The notes beneath the pieces were generated by a model. The model had not been told where the DNA came from, did no database searches, and saw only the letters and a program-made list of their open reading frames with translations. Source: Paracoccus sp. M683 (GTDB taxonomy: Bacteria; Pseudomonadota; Alphaproteobacteria; Rhodobacterales; Rhodobacteraceae). Taken from it: 64,000 nucleotides of DNA. Positions 16,825 to 24,861 of this stretch are shown piece by piece. The stretch is taken from positions 186,001 to 250,000 of the forward strand of contig NZ_VKDF01000002.1 of NCBI RefSeq assembly GCF_007096355.1, written 5' to 3'. Made by a program: the position numbers and the translations under genes. Numbering within the stretch: position 1 is the first letter of the stretch; the number at the start of each line of letters is the position of its first letter.

Positions 16825-17742
16825 ATGGCACACACGGTTTTCATCGACGGCGAGGCTGGCACCACGGGTTTGCAGATCCGCGAGCGTCTGGCGCGTCGCG
16901 ATGATATTCGGCTGATCCAGATCGACTCCGCGCGCCGCAAGGATGCCGATGCCCGGCGCGAGGCCTTTGCCGCCGCCGATGTGGCGATCCTGTGCCTGCC
17001 CGACGATGCCGCACGCGAGGCGGTGGCGCTGGCCGCCGGTCTGGACGTGCGCTTCATCGACGCCTCGACCGCGCATCGGGTGGCGGATGGCTGGGTCTAC
17101 GGCTTTGCCGAAATCTCGGACGAGACGCCGGCGGCGATTGCCGGGGCGCGGAATGTCAGTAATCCGGGCTGCTATTCCACCGGCGCCATCGCGATCATCG
17201 CGCCATTGGTCAAGGCCGGGCTGATTGCCCCGGACGAGGCTTTGTCGATCTTTGGTGTCAGCGGCTATACCGGCGGCGGCAAATCCCTGATCGCCGAATA
17301 TGGCAGCGGCGAGGCGCCGGCGCATTTCATCTATGGCCTGAACCAGGCACACAAGCACCTGCCGGAAATCATCGCCCGCACCGGGCTGAAAACGCGGCCC
17401 GTATTCTCGCCATCGGTCGGGAATTTTGCGCAAGGCATGGCGATTCAGGTTCCGCTGCAACTGGGCGGCGGGCGCAGCCTGTCATCGCTGCATCAGGCGC
17501 TGGCCGATCACTATGCCAGGGCGCAATTCGTGCGGGTTCTGACGGCTGACGATGTCGGTGCGCGCGTGGTACCGACCAAACTGAACGACACCAACATGCT
17601 GGAAATCTCGGTCCATGGGGATGATGGCAATGGCTGCGCCAATATCATTGCCGTGCTCGACAACCTGGGCAAGGGCGCGTCTGGCGCGGCGGTTCAGAAC
17701 CTGAACATCATGCTGGGCGTGGATGAGGGCGTGGGGCTGTAA
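16825..17742 (+). CDS. argC: N-acetyl-gamma-glutamyl-phosphate reductase (short type)
   Basis: A 305-residue enzyme of arginine biosynthesis that reduces N-acetyl-glutamyl phosphate to the semialdehyde with NADPH. It is the shorter ArgC class of about 310 residues. [13 protein letters not shown] opens the nucleotide-binding fold and NPGCYSTGA holds the catalytic Cys116. [13 protein letters not shown] follows near 150. AAGGAG lies 8 bases before the ATG. The 265-base stretch upstream, shared with the RTX gene, is AT-rich around 16640-16665 and presumably holds divergent promoters. Confidence 0.93.
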   Translation: MAHTVFIDGEAGTTGLQIRERLARRDDIRLIQIDSARRKDADARREAFAAADVAILCLPDDAAREAVALAAGLDVRFIDASTAHRVADGWVYGFAEISDETPAAIAGARNVSNPGCYSTGAIAIIAPLVKAGLIAPDEALSIFGVSGYTGGGKSLIAEYGSGEAPAHFIYGLNQAHKHLPEIIARTGLKTRPVFSPSVGNFAQGMAIQVPLQLGGGRSLSSLHQALADHYARAQFVRVLTADDVGARVVPTKLNDTNMLEISVHGDDGNGCANIIAVLDNLGKGASGAAVQNLNIMLGVDEGVGL

Positions 17743-17750
17743 GCCCTGCC

Positions 17751-18347
17751 TCAGTCCAGGTGGTTGGCGATGGCGCGGGCCAGTGCAAAGGCGCGCTGCT
17801 CAAGGATGACTGGGGTTTCACACACATAGGTCAGCGATTGCTGGCGGTCGGTAAAGATGCGCTCATCCCAGTCCAGCGCCGCCTCCTCGGCGTCGATGGC
17901 GTCGAAATCGGGCGTAGCGGCGGCTTCCAACTCGGTCAGCCTGGCACGGCGATCCTCGATCATCCGCGCCAGATCGACCTGCCGCGTGCCATAGCGGGCG
18001 ATGCCGTCGATGATGGCGGTTCGTTCGGGCTCGATCAGCGCAAGAACCGCGACCATCAGCGCGGTCAGCTGGGCGTCGTCAGCAGTTTCGGCGAAATCGG
18101 CGATCAGGGTCTGGGCTTCCTCGATCGGCAGGCGGCGCTGTTCCAGCCGCGCGGCAAGCGTGCGGATCGCAGGGTCACGGGACAGGTTTGCGACATGATC
18201 ATCGGGCTGGGGGCCAGACCACATCTGGCCAAGCGACAGGTGCGGCTGCTTGCGCTGGATGCAGGGCCATGTCGGATCCGCCCCGCTGGCCCCAAGAACC
18301 GGGCCGGCAATGCTCATGACGATGGCGGCGAGGATCGGCGCTTTCAT
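17751..18347 (-). CDS. Exported protein of unknown function, end of lanthanide/PQQ ABC operon
   Basis: A 198-residue protein with signal peptide APILAAIVMSIAGPVLGA. Two cysteines (in TWPCIQRK near residue 29 and YVCETP near 175) could form a disulfide after export. The middle is helical and charged, with no recognised domain. Its ATG overlaps the permease stop as ATGA, which ties it to the ABC transporter operon. A periplasmic accessory role in metal or alcohol handling is inference from position. Confidence 0.72.
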   Translation of the reverse strand: MKAPILAAIVMSIAGPVLGASGADPTWPCIQRKQPHLSLGQMWSGPQPDDHVANLSRDPAIRTLAARLEQRRLPIEEAQTLIADFAETADDAQLTALMVAVLALIEPERTAIIDGIARYGTRQVDLARMIEDRRARLTELEAAATPDFDAIDAEEAALDWDERIFTDRQQSLTYVCETPVILEQRAFALARAIANHLD

Positions 18348-19165
18348 GCGGCCCCCTTTCTGCGGCTGAAGATACCCCTACCCGGATCATACATGAAAAC
18401 CGCCGCGCCAAAGAACCCCGCCAAACAGCCCAGAACCACCGCCAGCGACAGCCAGTTGACCTGAAGATACAGCGCAAAGCGGATCAGCTCGACCGCATGG
18501 GTAAAGGGGTTCAGCGCGCAGATATCATGCAGCAGGACCGAGCTTTCGCGCATCCGCCACAGCGGATACAGCGCCGATGAGGCGAAAAACATCGGGAAGA
18601 TGACGAAATTCATCACACCCGCGAAGTTCTCTAACTGACGGATGGCCGAGCTGAGAAACAGCCCCATCGCACCCAGCATCAGCCCCGACAGCATCAGCGC
18701 CGGCAGCACCGCGACATAGCCCCAGACGGGTGGGCGGATATCCCAGAACCAGGCGATGGCCAGAAACGTATAAACCTGGATGATCGACACCATCACACCG
18801 GCGACCAGTTTGGACGCCAGCAGAAACCAGCGCGGGAACGGGCTGACCAGCAGCGTGCGCATTGCCCCGGTTTCGCGGTCATAGACCATCGACAGCGATG
18901 ACTGCATGCCATTGAACAGCTGGATCATCGCGCAAAGGCCGGGCGTGACATAGACCTCGTACAGCACATAGGTCTGATAGGGCGGCGTGATCGACATGCC
19001 CAGAACCGCGCGGAAACCGGCGGCAAAGATGAACAGCCAGACCAGAGGCCGCACCAGCGCCGCAAGGAAACGCCCGCGCTGGTTTACGAAGCGCAGCGTT
19101 TCGCGCCGGGCAATGCCAAGGAAAGCCGTGGCCCATGTCCGGGGCGGAAAGGCGACATCGCTCAT
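18344..19165 (-). CDS. ABC-2 type permease of PQQ-dependent alcohol catabolism / lanthanide uptake
   Basis: A 273-residue permease starting at MSDVAFPPRTWATAFLG. Six hydrophobic segments include FVNQRGRFLAALVRPLVWLFIFAAGF near residue 30-60 and the ABC-2 core SMVYDRETGAMRTLLVSPFPRW near 110-130. This is the PedC/LutF group found with PQQ dehydrogenases. The ATG overlaps the ATPase stop (ATGA). Relatives in Methylobacterium (lut) and Pseudomonas (ped) are needed for growth with lanthanide-dependent alcohol dehydrogenases. A longer in-frame reading upstream lies wholly within the ATPase gene and is not used. Confidence 0.87.
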   Translation of the reverse strand: MSDVAFPPRTWATAFLGIARRETLRFVNQRGRFLAALVRPLVWLFIFAAGFRAVLGMSITPPYQTYVLYEVYVTPGLCAMIQLFNGMQSSLSMVYDRETGAMRTLLVSPFPRWFLLASKLVAGVMVSIIQVYTFLAIAWFWDIRPPVWGYVAVLPALMLSGLMLGAMGLFLSSAIRQLENFAGVMNFVIFPMFFASSALYPLWRMRESSVLLHDICALNPFTHAVELIRFALYLQVNWLSLAVVLGCLAGFFGAAVFMYDPGRGIFSRRKGAA

Positions 19166-19884
19166 GCGGCAACGCCCGTCAGGTCGAGGAAGGCTTGCGT
19201 CAGGCCCTGCGCCCCGGCCAATTGCCCGGCGGGGCCGCTTTGCAGCACCTGGCCACGGTGCAGGATGACCAGCTCGTCCTGCGGCTGGATCTCGTCCAGG
19301 ATATGCGTGGCCCACAGCGCCGAAACGCCGCGTTCGGCAATCAGGCGGCGGGTCAGGGCCAGCACCTCGGCGCGGGATTTCACGTCAAGGCCCACGGTCG
19401 CCTCGTCCAGCAGCAGCAGGTCGGGGTGGTGAATCAGGGCGCGGGCGATTTCCGCGCGGCGCTGCTGTCCGCCCGACAACGCGTTGACACGGGCGCCCGC
19501 GCGGTCGGCCAGATCGACCTGGGCCAGCACATCACCGATGCGTGCCCGCGCCTCGGCCCGGCCGATGCCATGCAGGCTGGCGTGATAGCTGAGGTTCTGC
19601 GCCACGGTCAGATCGGCATCCAGCGCGCGGCTTTGAAACACCACGCCAAGCCGCGCCAGCGCCTGCGCAGGCTGCCGGCGCAGGTCATATCCGGCCACAC
19701 GGATCTGGCCGGATCTGTTGTTGTAAAGCCGGGTGATCAGTGAAAACAGCGTGGTCTTGCCCGCGCCATTCACCCCCAGCAGCGCCGTAAACCCCCCACG
19801 CGGCACCGTCAGCGAGACATTCCGCAACGCCTGCACGGCGCCGAAGCTGTGGCTGACATCGTTGATTTCCAGCGCGGGGGTCAT
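19162..19884 (-). CDS. ABC transporter ATP-binding protein of PQQ-dependent alcohol catabolism / lanthanide uptake
   Basis: A 240-residue ATPase with Walker A GVNGAGKTT near residue 37, signature ALSGGQQRRAEIARALI near 135, Walker B LLLLDEATVGLD near 155 and H-loop ATHILDE near 190. The form of the signature and the EATVGLD D-loop match the subgroup found with quinoproteins (PedB/LutE-like). It is coupled to the permease by a 4-base overlap and follows the glutamate-rich gene by 17 bases. Confidence 0.88.
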   Translation of the reverse strand: MTPALEINDVSHSFGAVQALRNVSLTVPRGGFTALLGVNGAGKTTLFSLITRLYNNRSGQIRVAGYDLRRQPAQALARLGVVFQSRALDADLTVAQNLSYHASLHGIGRAEARARIGDVLAQVDLADRAGARVNALSGGQQRRAEIARALIHHPDLLLLDEATVGLDVKSRAEVLALTRRLIAERGVSALWATHILDEIQPQDELVILHRGQVLQSGPAGQLAGAQGLTQAFLDLTGVAA

Positions 19885-19901
19885 GGCGCGACTATAGCGC
19901 G

Positions 19902-20474
19902 CTATTGAATGTTGAACACCGCCTGCTGCGTCTCGCCGGTCGAGCCGGGGATCGACAGGGTATAGCGGCCCGGAACGATGGCGATAAAGCTGATCCGGGC
20001 GCTGCCGGCATCATCGAATTCAATGCTGTGAACACCCATCGGGCGGATCTCGATATCATTGATGACGACCTCGTTGATCCAGACCGCGCGGAAGAAATCG
20101 CCACCCGAAAGGGCCAGTTCCTGCGTGCCATCAGCGTTGATATGGATGGTATAGTAACCGCCCGATTTCAGCGTGTATTCACCCGATGCGACCGGCTGCC
20201 CTGCGCTCAGCGTCAGGGGGGCCAACAAGGCACGGTTGTCGCGCGCCATGATGCCCGAGAAGCCGAAATCATACTTGCCCGAGGCTTGCAGCACGCCCTC
20301 GGCACCGGCTTCGGCGGATTCTTCCTCTTCGCCTTCTTCTTCCTCGCCTTCAGCCTCGGCACCTTCGGCGGTTTGCGCCTCGGCCTCGGGTGCCGCTTCC
20401 GGGGCGGCTTCCTGGGCGGTGGCGGGCAGGGCAAGCCCGGCCAGGATCATCAGCATGCTCAGCAAACGGGTCAC
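19902..20474 (-). CDS. Exported protein with glutamate-rich stretch, unknown function
   Basis: A 190-residue protein with signal peptide RLLSMLMILAGLALPATAQ. Residues 21-60 are almost entirely Ala, Glu, Pro and Gly with runs EEEE, a disordered polyacidic segment. The remaining 130 residues look like a compact beta-rich domain (SGEYTLKSGGYYTIHINADG near 95-115, GRYTLSIPGSTGE near 170). No known family was recognised. GGAGGAACC precedes the start. It lies between the beta-propeller and the ATPase genes of the lanthanide/PQQ transporter operon, so a metal-binding role is attractive but unproven. Confidence 0.72.
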   Translation of the reverse strand: MTRLLSMLMILAGLALPATAQEAAPEAAPEAEAQTAEGAEAEGEEEEGEEEESAEAGAEGVLQASGKYDFGFSGIMARDNRALLAPLTLSAGQPVASGEYTLKSGGYYTIHINADGTQELALSGGDFFRAVWINEVVINDIEIRPMGVHSIEFDDAGSARISFIAIVPGRYTLSIPGSTGETQQAVFNIQ

Positions 20475-20508
20475 GGGGGTTCCTCCTTCGGATAGTTTTA
20501 TGCGGGCC

Positions 20509-21483
20509 TTAATTCGGGGCGACGACCACGCCCCAGGGCTGCTGGCCTACGGGGATGGATTTGATCACCTCGCGTGCGGCCACGTCTATGACCGAAACGT
20601 CGTTAGAATTGCCGTTGGTGGTGAACAGATATTTCTGGTCCGGGCTGAAGCCCAACTGCCAGACACGCTGACCGACCAGCAGGTAATCAATGACCTCGTC
20701 GGTCTCGCCATCGACCACTGCCACACGGTTTGCCGGGCCAAGCGCGACGAAAACCGTCTTGCCATCAGACGTGACCCGCGCGCCGACGGGCTGGATCGCC
20801 TCGGGCAGAACGCCGGGGATGTCAAACCCGATCTTGGTCGTAATGGTCTGGGTCGCCGGGTCGATCACGCTGACCGTGCCGCCAATCTCGCTGGTCACAT
20901 ACAGTTTGGTCCCGGCGTCGTTATATTGGGCAAAGCGCGGGCGGCTGTCGACCAGCACATTGGCCACGATCTCATAAGTCTCGGTGTCGATGAAATGCGC
21001 CATATTGGTGGTTTCGGACGTGTTGATGACGAACTTGCCGTCGGGGCTGACGCCCATGCCCTCGGGTTCCACGCCAACGGGAATTTCGGCCAGAACCTGA
21101 CGGGTTTCGGTGTCGACCACGGTGACAAGGTTGTCGTCCTCGTTCGCGATATAAAGCGGGTTGCCCGAGGGGTGCAGGACGAACAGTTCCGGGTCAGGGC
21201 CGGATGGCAGGGTATGGGTTTCCTGCATCGTTTCGGGATCGAACACGCGAACCAGATCGTCGTCGCTGGCGCAGACATACAGTTCCTTGCCATCGGGGCT
21301 GATGGTGATGCCGCGCGGGCGGTTTCCGGCGGGGAAGCTGCCGATCACCTCCAGCGTTTCGCTGTCGATTACGGTGACATCATTGCCTTTCTCATTGGTC
21401 ACAAAGACGCGGTTGGCCAGCACCGGCGTGGCGGCAAGGCAAAGCGTCAGGATCAGCGCGTGTCGCGCGACGGGGAGTGTCAT
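20509..21483 (-). CDS. PQQ-dependent catabolism-associated beta-propeller protein
   Basis: A 324-residue exported YVTN-type beta-propeller. After the signal peptide (ALILTLCLAATPVLA) come repeats of the form RVFVTNEKGNDVTVIDSET, ELYVCASDDDLVRVFDPET and PLYIANEDDNLVTVVDTET, about seven blades. This family accompanies PQQ dehydrogenases and their ABC transporter. GAGG stands 7-8 bases before the ATG; a GTG three codons upstream is within that ribosome site. The start follows the binding-protein stop by 10 bases. A metal or ligand-binding scaffold role is presumed. Confidence 0.87.
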   Translation of the reverse strand: MTLPVARHALILTLCLAATPVLANRVFVTNEKGNDVTVIDSETLEVIGSFPAGNRPRGITISPDGKELYVCASDDDLVRVFDPETMQETHTLPSGPDPELFVLHPSGNPLYIANEDDNLVTVVDTETRQVLAEIPVGVEPEGMGVSPDGKFVINTSETTNMAHFIDTETYEIVANVLVDSRPRFAQYNDAGTKLYVTSEIGGTVSVIDPATQTITTKIGFDIPGVLPEAIQPVGARVTSDGKTVFVALGPANRVAVVDGETDEVIDYLLVGQRVWQLGFSPDQKYLFTTNGNSNDVSVIDVAAREVIKSIPVGQQPWGVVVAPN

Positions 21484-21493
21484 GTCTGTCACC

Positions 21494-22684
21494 TCAAAAG
21501 CTGCATTCGGTTTCGGGGCGGTCGATCCCCAGCGTGTCCAGCGCGCTGGTCTGGTGCAGGAACTGGTCCTGCGGGCTGACGCTGGCCATCAACAGGCCGG
21601 TGGTCAGCAGGATCGGCTGGCGCAGCTGGTGATCCCAGTCACGCACGGTCAGTTTCTGGCCCTTGAAGCCTGCCACCTCGAAGCGATCGGACAGGATGAA
21701 ATCCTTCAGAACAGCCGGATCGGCGGACTGGCTGCGGGTCGCGGCCTCGCCCAGCATGCGCAGCGCCAGCCAGGTCTGATAGTCGGCCTCGCGCATATTG
21801 CGGCCCGCCAGCTTCTCGAAACGGTTCTGGAACTGGGTCGCGCCCCAGGCCTCCATCGCGGGATGCCAGCTGCGCGGAACGAGGCCTGCGGAACCGGCAA
21901 CAGGGCGCGGATCCCAAGTCTGATAGGGCAGATAGGCGGCAAAGATATCGGCCTCATCGGCGGCGATCAGCACGTCATGTTCGGGCGCACGCTGGGTAAA
22001 GACCGGCATCTGCTTTTGCACCTGCACATGGCCGGAATCGGTGCGCCGCGCGCCGCCGGTATCTTCATACAGCCGTTCCTCGACAATCTTTGCGCCGAAC
22101 TTGGTGGCAGCGCGCTGAAAGGCCTGGGCCAGATCCTGATCCTGCGGATGGCTGCCCTTGATCAGGAACCAGTCCTGCCATTGCTTCCAGACAAGAAACT
22201 GGGCCAGCGCATCGGCCATCATCGCGTGGCTGGGCGCGACATGGACGGTGTTGAACCGGCAGTCCGCACCGCGCAGATTATCGCCCCGCGCCTGCGCATT
22301 CAGGATCAGCGCACGATCGCCAGTCTGATCGGCAAGGGCCAGCGTGGTCGCATCATCGGCCAGAACCACGACGAACTGGATGCCATCGGCCAATAACTTG
22401 TCCATCTCGGCGGCGGCGGTGTCGGATGTGGCGGTGACCTCGACCGCCTCGAAATCCTGACCCATGAAACGACCGGTGGTGTCATTATCCTCGATCGCCA
22501 GCCGGGCACCGGCAAAGCCCAGATCCTCGGTCGGTAATTCCAGCCGCGAAATTGGCGGCAGGCCGGGATTGTCGACACGCAGGACAGCGGCGCGGATCAG
22601 CACCGGATCGGCGCCCTGCTGCGACCATGCGGGACCGGACATGGCCGCCAACCCCGCCAAAAGTATGATGATTCTGCGAAACAT
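21494..22684 (-). CDS. ABC transporter substrate-binding protein of PQQ-dependent alcohol dehydrogenase system (LutA-like)
   Basis: A 396-residue periplasmic binding protein of the branched-chain amino-acid-receptor fold. Signal peptide RRIIILLAGLAAMSGPAWSQ is followed by the paired-lobe pattern: GARLAIEDNDTTGRF near residue 60, DGIQFVVVLADD near 100 and LIAADEADIFAAYLPYQT near 255. Family members are specific to the PQQ-linked ABC system thought to deliver lanthanides. AGGGGAG precedes the ATG. It heads the six-gene minus-strand operon and is divergent from the MxaD-like gene. Confidence 0.86.
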   Translation of the reverse strand: MFRRIIILLAGLAAMSGPAWSQQGADPVLIRAAVLRVDNPGLPPISRLELPTEDLGFAGARLAIEDNDTTGRFMGQDFEAVEVTATSDTAAAEMDKLLADGIQFVVVLADDATTLALADQTGDRALILNAQARGDNLRGADCRFNTVHVAPSHAMMADALAQFLVWKQWQDWFLIKGSHPQDQDLAQAFQRAATKFGAKIVEERLYEDTGGARRTDSGHVQVQKQMPVFTQRAPEHDVLIAADEADIFAAYLPYQTWDPRPVAGSAGLVPRSWHPAMEAWGATQFQNRFEKLAGRNMREADYQTWLALRMLGEAATRSQSADPAVLKDFILSDRFEVAGFKGQKLTVRDWDHQLRQPILLTTGLLMASVSPQDQFLHQTSALDTLGIDRPETECSF

Positions 22685-22851
22685 TCGTCTCACTCCCCTG
22701 CGGTATGGTCCCTGCCGCCGGCCCTTGCGACAAGCCTGCAATCGTTCCCGGCCGGATCGGGAATATTTGGCTCATCCCTTTGTCTGATGGACGCGCCGCA
22801 CGGGGAAACGCATCCTGCGGCCAAAGGCGAGGAAAAAGGAGGGTCGGCGCT

Positions 22852-23406
22852 ATGCGCGGGATCATGGGATTGGCGGCGGGCATCGTTCTGGCGGCGGCGA
22901 CGGTGGCATCGGCGCATGGACCATCGCGATTGAAAACCGAAATGTCGGTGGTGCTGAACGCCACGCCCGACGAGGTCTGGCAGGTGATCGGCAAGTTCGA
23001 CGACATGAGCTGGCACCCCGCCGTCGCCTCGACCGAGATGACGCCCGAGGGCGCAGCCGCCGACAAACCCGAGGAATCCACCCGCGTCTTGCACCTGAAG
23101 GCCGACAGCGGCGATCCGACCATCACCGAGATCCTGACCGGCGTTAACGCCGAAAAACGCATGTATAAATACATGATCACCGAAGTCGCGGTCGAGGTTC
23201 TGCCGGTGACCAACTATTCCTCGACGCTTCAGGTGAATGACAAGGAGGGCAAGGCCGAGGTCGTCTGGAAAGGCGGCTATTACCGCGGCTTCCCCAATAA
23301 CGACCCACCCGCCGGGCAGGATGATGATGCTGCGACGGCGGCTGTCACCGGCGTCTATCAGGCCGGTCTGGACGCGCTGGCCGAGCGGTTCGGCAAAGTC
23401 GAATGA
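22852..23406 (+). CDS. MxaD-like SRPBCC family exported protein
   Basis: A 184-residue protein with signal peptide IMGLAAGIVLAAATVASAHG. The START/SRPBCC fold is indicated by SVVLNATPDEVWQVIGKFDDMSWHP (residues 31 onwards, read in part) and the VYQAGLDALAERF C-terminal helix. MxaD of methanol dehydrogenase clusters has the same fold and is thought to aid electron transfer between dehydrogenase and cytochrome. AAGGAGGG lies 8 bases before the ATG. The stop overlaps the next start as ATGA. Confidence 0.82.
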   Translation: MRGIMGLAAGIVLAAATVASAHGPSRLKTEMSVVLNATPDEVWQVIGKFDDMSWHPAVASTEMTPEGAAADKPEESTRVLHLKADSGDPTITEILTGVNAEKRMYKYMITEVAVEVLPVTNYSSTLQVNDKEGKAEVVWKGGYYRGFPNNDPPAGQDDDAATAAVTGVYQAGLDALAERFGKVE

Positions 23407-24338
23407 TCCGCGCGGCGCTGGCCGCGATTCTGCTGACATCCCCGGCTGCCACGGCCGGGGATTTGGCGTTTGTCACCTCTCAGAACGGCAATGCGGTCAG
23501 CGTGATCGACCTGAGCGATCATCGGGTGATCGCCACCACCACAATCGAGGGCGCGCCTGCACCGGTCGCCTATGACGCGGCGGCGGGGCGGGCCTATGTC
23601 GTGGCCGCCGATACCGGGCGGCTGACGGTGCTGAGCGAGGCGGGGGAAATCACTGGCAGCCGGGAACTGGGCGAAGGCGCCTTTGGCATCGCCGTCGCGC
23701 CGGGTGGCGGGGTGTTTGTCGCCGACTGGTATGGCGCCCGTTTGATACGGCTGGATGCGGATCTTGCGCAGATGTGGCAGGCCAAGACCGGCGCCGCACC
23801 CGCCGGGGTTGCCGTCAGCACCGACGGAACGCTGGTCGCCACGGCGGATCGGGATGCGGACGGTGTCAGCATCTTCGACGCCGAAACCGGTGAACGGTTG
23901 CGGCAGGTCGGCACAGCCGGGCCGCATCCCTTCGGCATCACCTGGCATGAGGGGCGAATCTGGACGGCGGATGTGCAGGGAAATTCGGTTTCGGTCATCG
24001 ACCCGGCGGCCGGCGCTGTGATCGGTTCGGTGCCCAGTGGCAGCCATCCCTATGCCGTGGCTTTCGCCGGCGGGCGGGGCTTTGTGACCGATCAATACGG
24101 GTCAACCGTGACCGTCTTTGATCCGGCCAGCTTGCAGGTGATCGGCACTGTCGCGACCGGAGACTACCCCGAGGGTATCGCGGCCCTGCCCGATGGCAGC
24201 GGCGTCGTGGTGGCCAACTGGGACAGCGATACGGTGCAGATCATCGACGCCGAAACCCTTGCGATCACCGCCGAAATCGACCTGCCGGCCGGGCCGCGTG
24301 CCTTTGGCCAGTTCACGGGTCGACAGGTTCAGCCTTGA
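23403..24338 (+). CDS. YVTN-type beta-propeller protein, second copy
   Basis: A 311-residue exported beta-propeller with signal peptide RAALAAILLTSPAATAG. Repeats such as LAFVTSQNGNAVSVIDLSD, RIWTADVQGNSVSVIDPAA and GFVTDQYGSTVTVFDPAS mark the blades. It differs clearly from the propeller at 20.5-21.5 kb and is coupled to the MxaD-like gene by ATGA. Its 3' end overlaps the convergent CXXCW-family gene by 26 bases. Role in methanol oxidation inferred from context. Confidence 0.83.
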   Translation: MIRAALAAILLTSPAATAGDLAFVTSQNGNAVSVIDLSDHRVIATTTIEGAPAPVAYDAAAGRAYVVAADTGRLTVLSEAGEITGSRELGEGAFGIAVAPGGGVFVADWYGARLIRLDADLAQMWQAKTGAAPAGVAVSTDGTLVATADRDADGVSIFDAETGERLRQVGTAGPHPFGITWHEGRIWTADVQGNSVSVIDPAAGAVIGSVPSGSHPYAVAFAGGRGFVTDQYGSTVTVFDPASLQVIGTVATGDYPEGIAALPDGSGVVVANWDSDTVQIIDAETLAITAEIDLPAGPRAFGQFTGRQVQP

Positions 24339-24861
24339 CCAGATCCGCGCCGCCCGCCTGCTGCCAGCCATCGGTGCCGCCGGGAAACCAGTAAACGCCG
24401 GTATAGCCCCATGCCACCGCCCGCTTGGCGGCATTCCAGCTCATCCAGCAATCGGCGCGGCAAAAGATCACCACAGGCGCGTCCAGATCGCCGCCCGTTG
24501 CGGCGCGCAGCCCGTTTTCCAGCCGCGCCTTTTCGGCATCGGACTGGCGCTGATAACCGGTATCCCACAGCCAGACCGCGCCCGGAATCGTGTCATGGCG
24601 CGGCTCGCGCCAGATCGTGCCTTCAGGCAGACCCTCGGGTTTGCGCTTGCGGGGAAACACGTCAAGGAACGGCACGCCCTCGGCGTCCATGGCAATCGCC
24701 CTGTCCGCGTCGATCACCTGCGCACCCTTCAACGCGTCTGGCACGGGCGCGTTATAAGGCTCGCCCCGATACAGATCGACTTGCGGCGTGGTTTGTGCGA
24801 CGGCAGCCGCGGTGGCCAGCACGGACGCAATCACGCAGGCCGCAAGGCGATAGGCGGTCAA
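24313..24861 (-). CDS. PQQ-dependent catabolism-associated CXXCW-family protein (rhodanese-like)
   Basis: A 182-residue exported protein beginning with a signal peptide (AACVIASVLATAAAVAQ). Residues 130-145 hold FCRADCWMSWNAAKRA, the diagnostic motif of the family, and the C-terminal half has a rhodanese-like layout with WDTGY and GVYWFPGGTDGW. Here the cysteines are three residues apart. The start is TTG, chosen because GGAAGGAG is 8 bases upstream and it overlaps the xoxJ stop (TTGA). It would act in the periplasm, possibly in thiol or sulfur handling with the quinoprotein. Confidence 0.85.
   Translation of the reverse strand: MTAYRLAACVIASVLATAAAVAQTTPQVDLYRGEPYNAPVPDALKGAQVIDADRAIAMDAEGVPFLDVFPRKRKPEGLPEGTIWREPRHDTIPGAVWLWDTGYQRQSDAEKARLENGLRAATGGDLDAPVVIFCRADCWMSWNAAKRAVAWGYTGVYWFPGGTDGWQQAGGADLVKAEPVDP

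Noticed and set aside
20173..21579. A plus-strand open frame of about 470 codons
   Set aside because: Runs antisense through the beta-propeller gene and part of the polyacidic protein gene; GC-codon shadow.
24313..24861. A mis-assigned CXXCW motif, since the cysteines are three residues apart
   Set aside because: The surrounding CWMSWNAAKRA segment is characteristic of the family, so the spacing is not taken as a defect.
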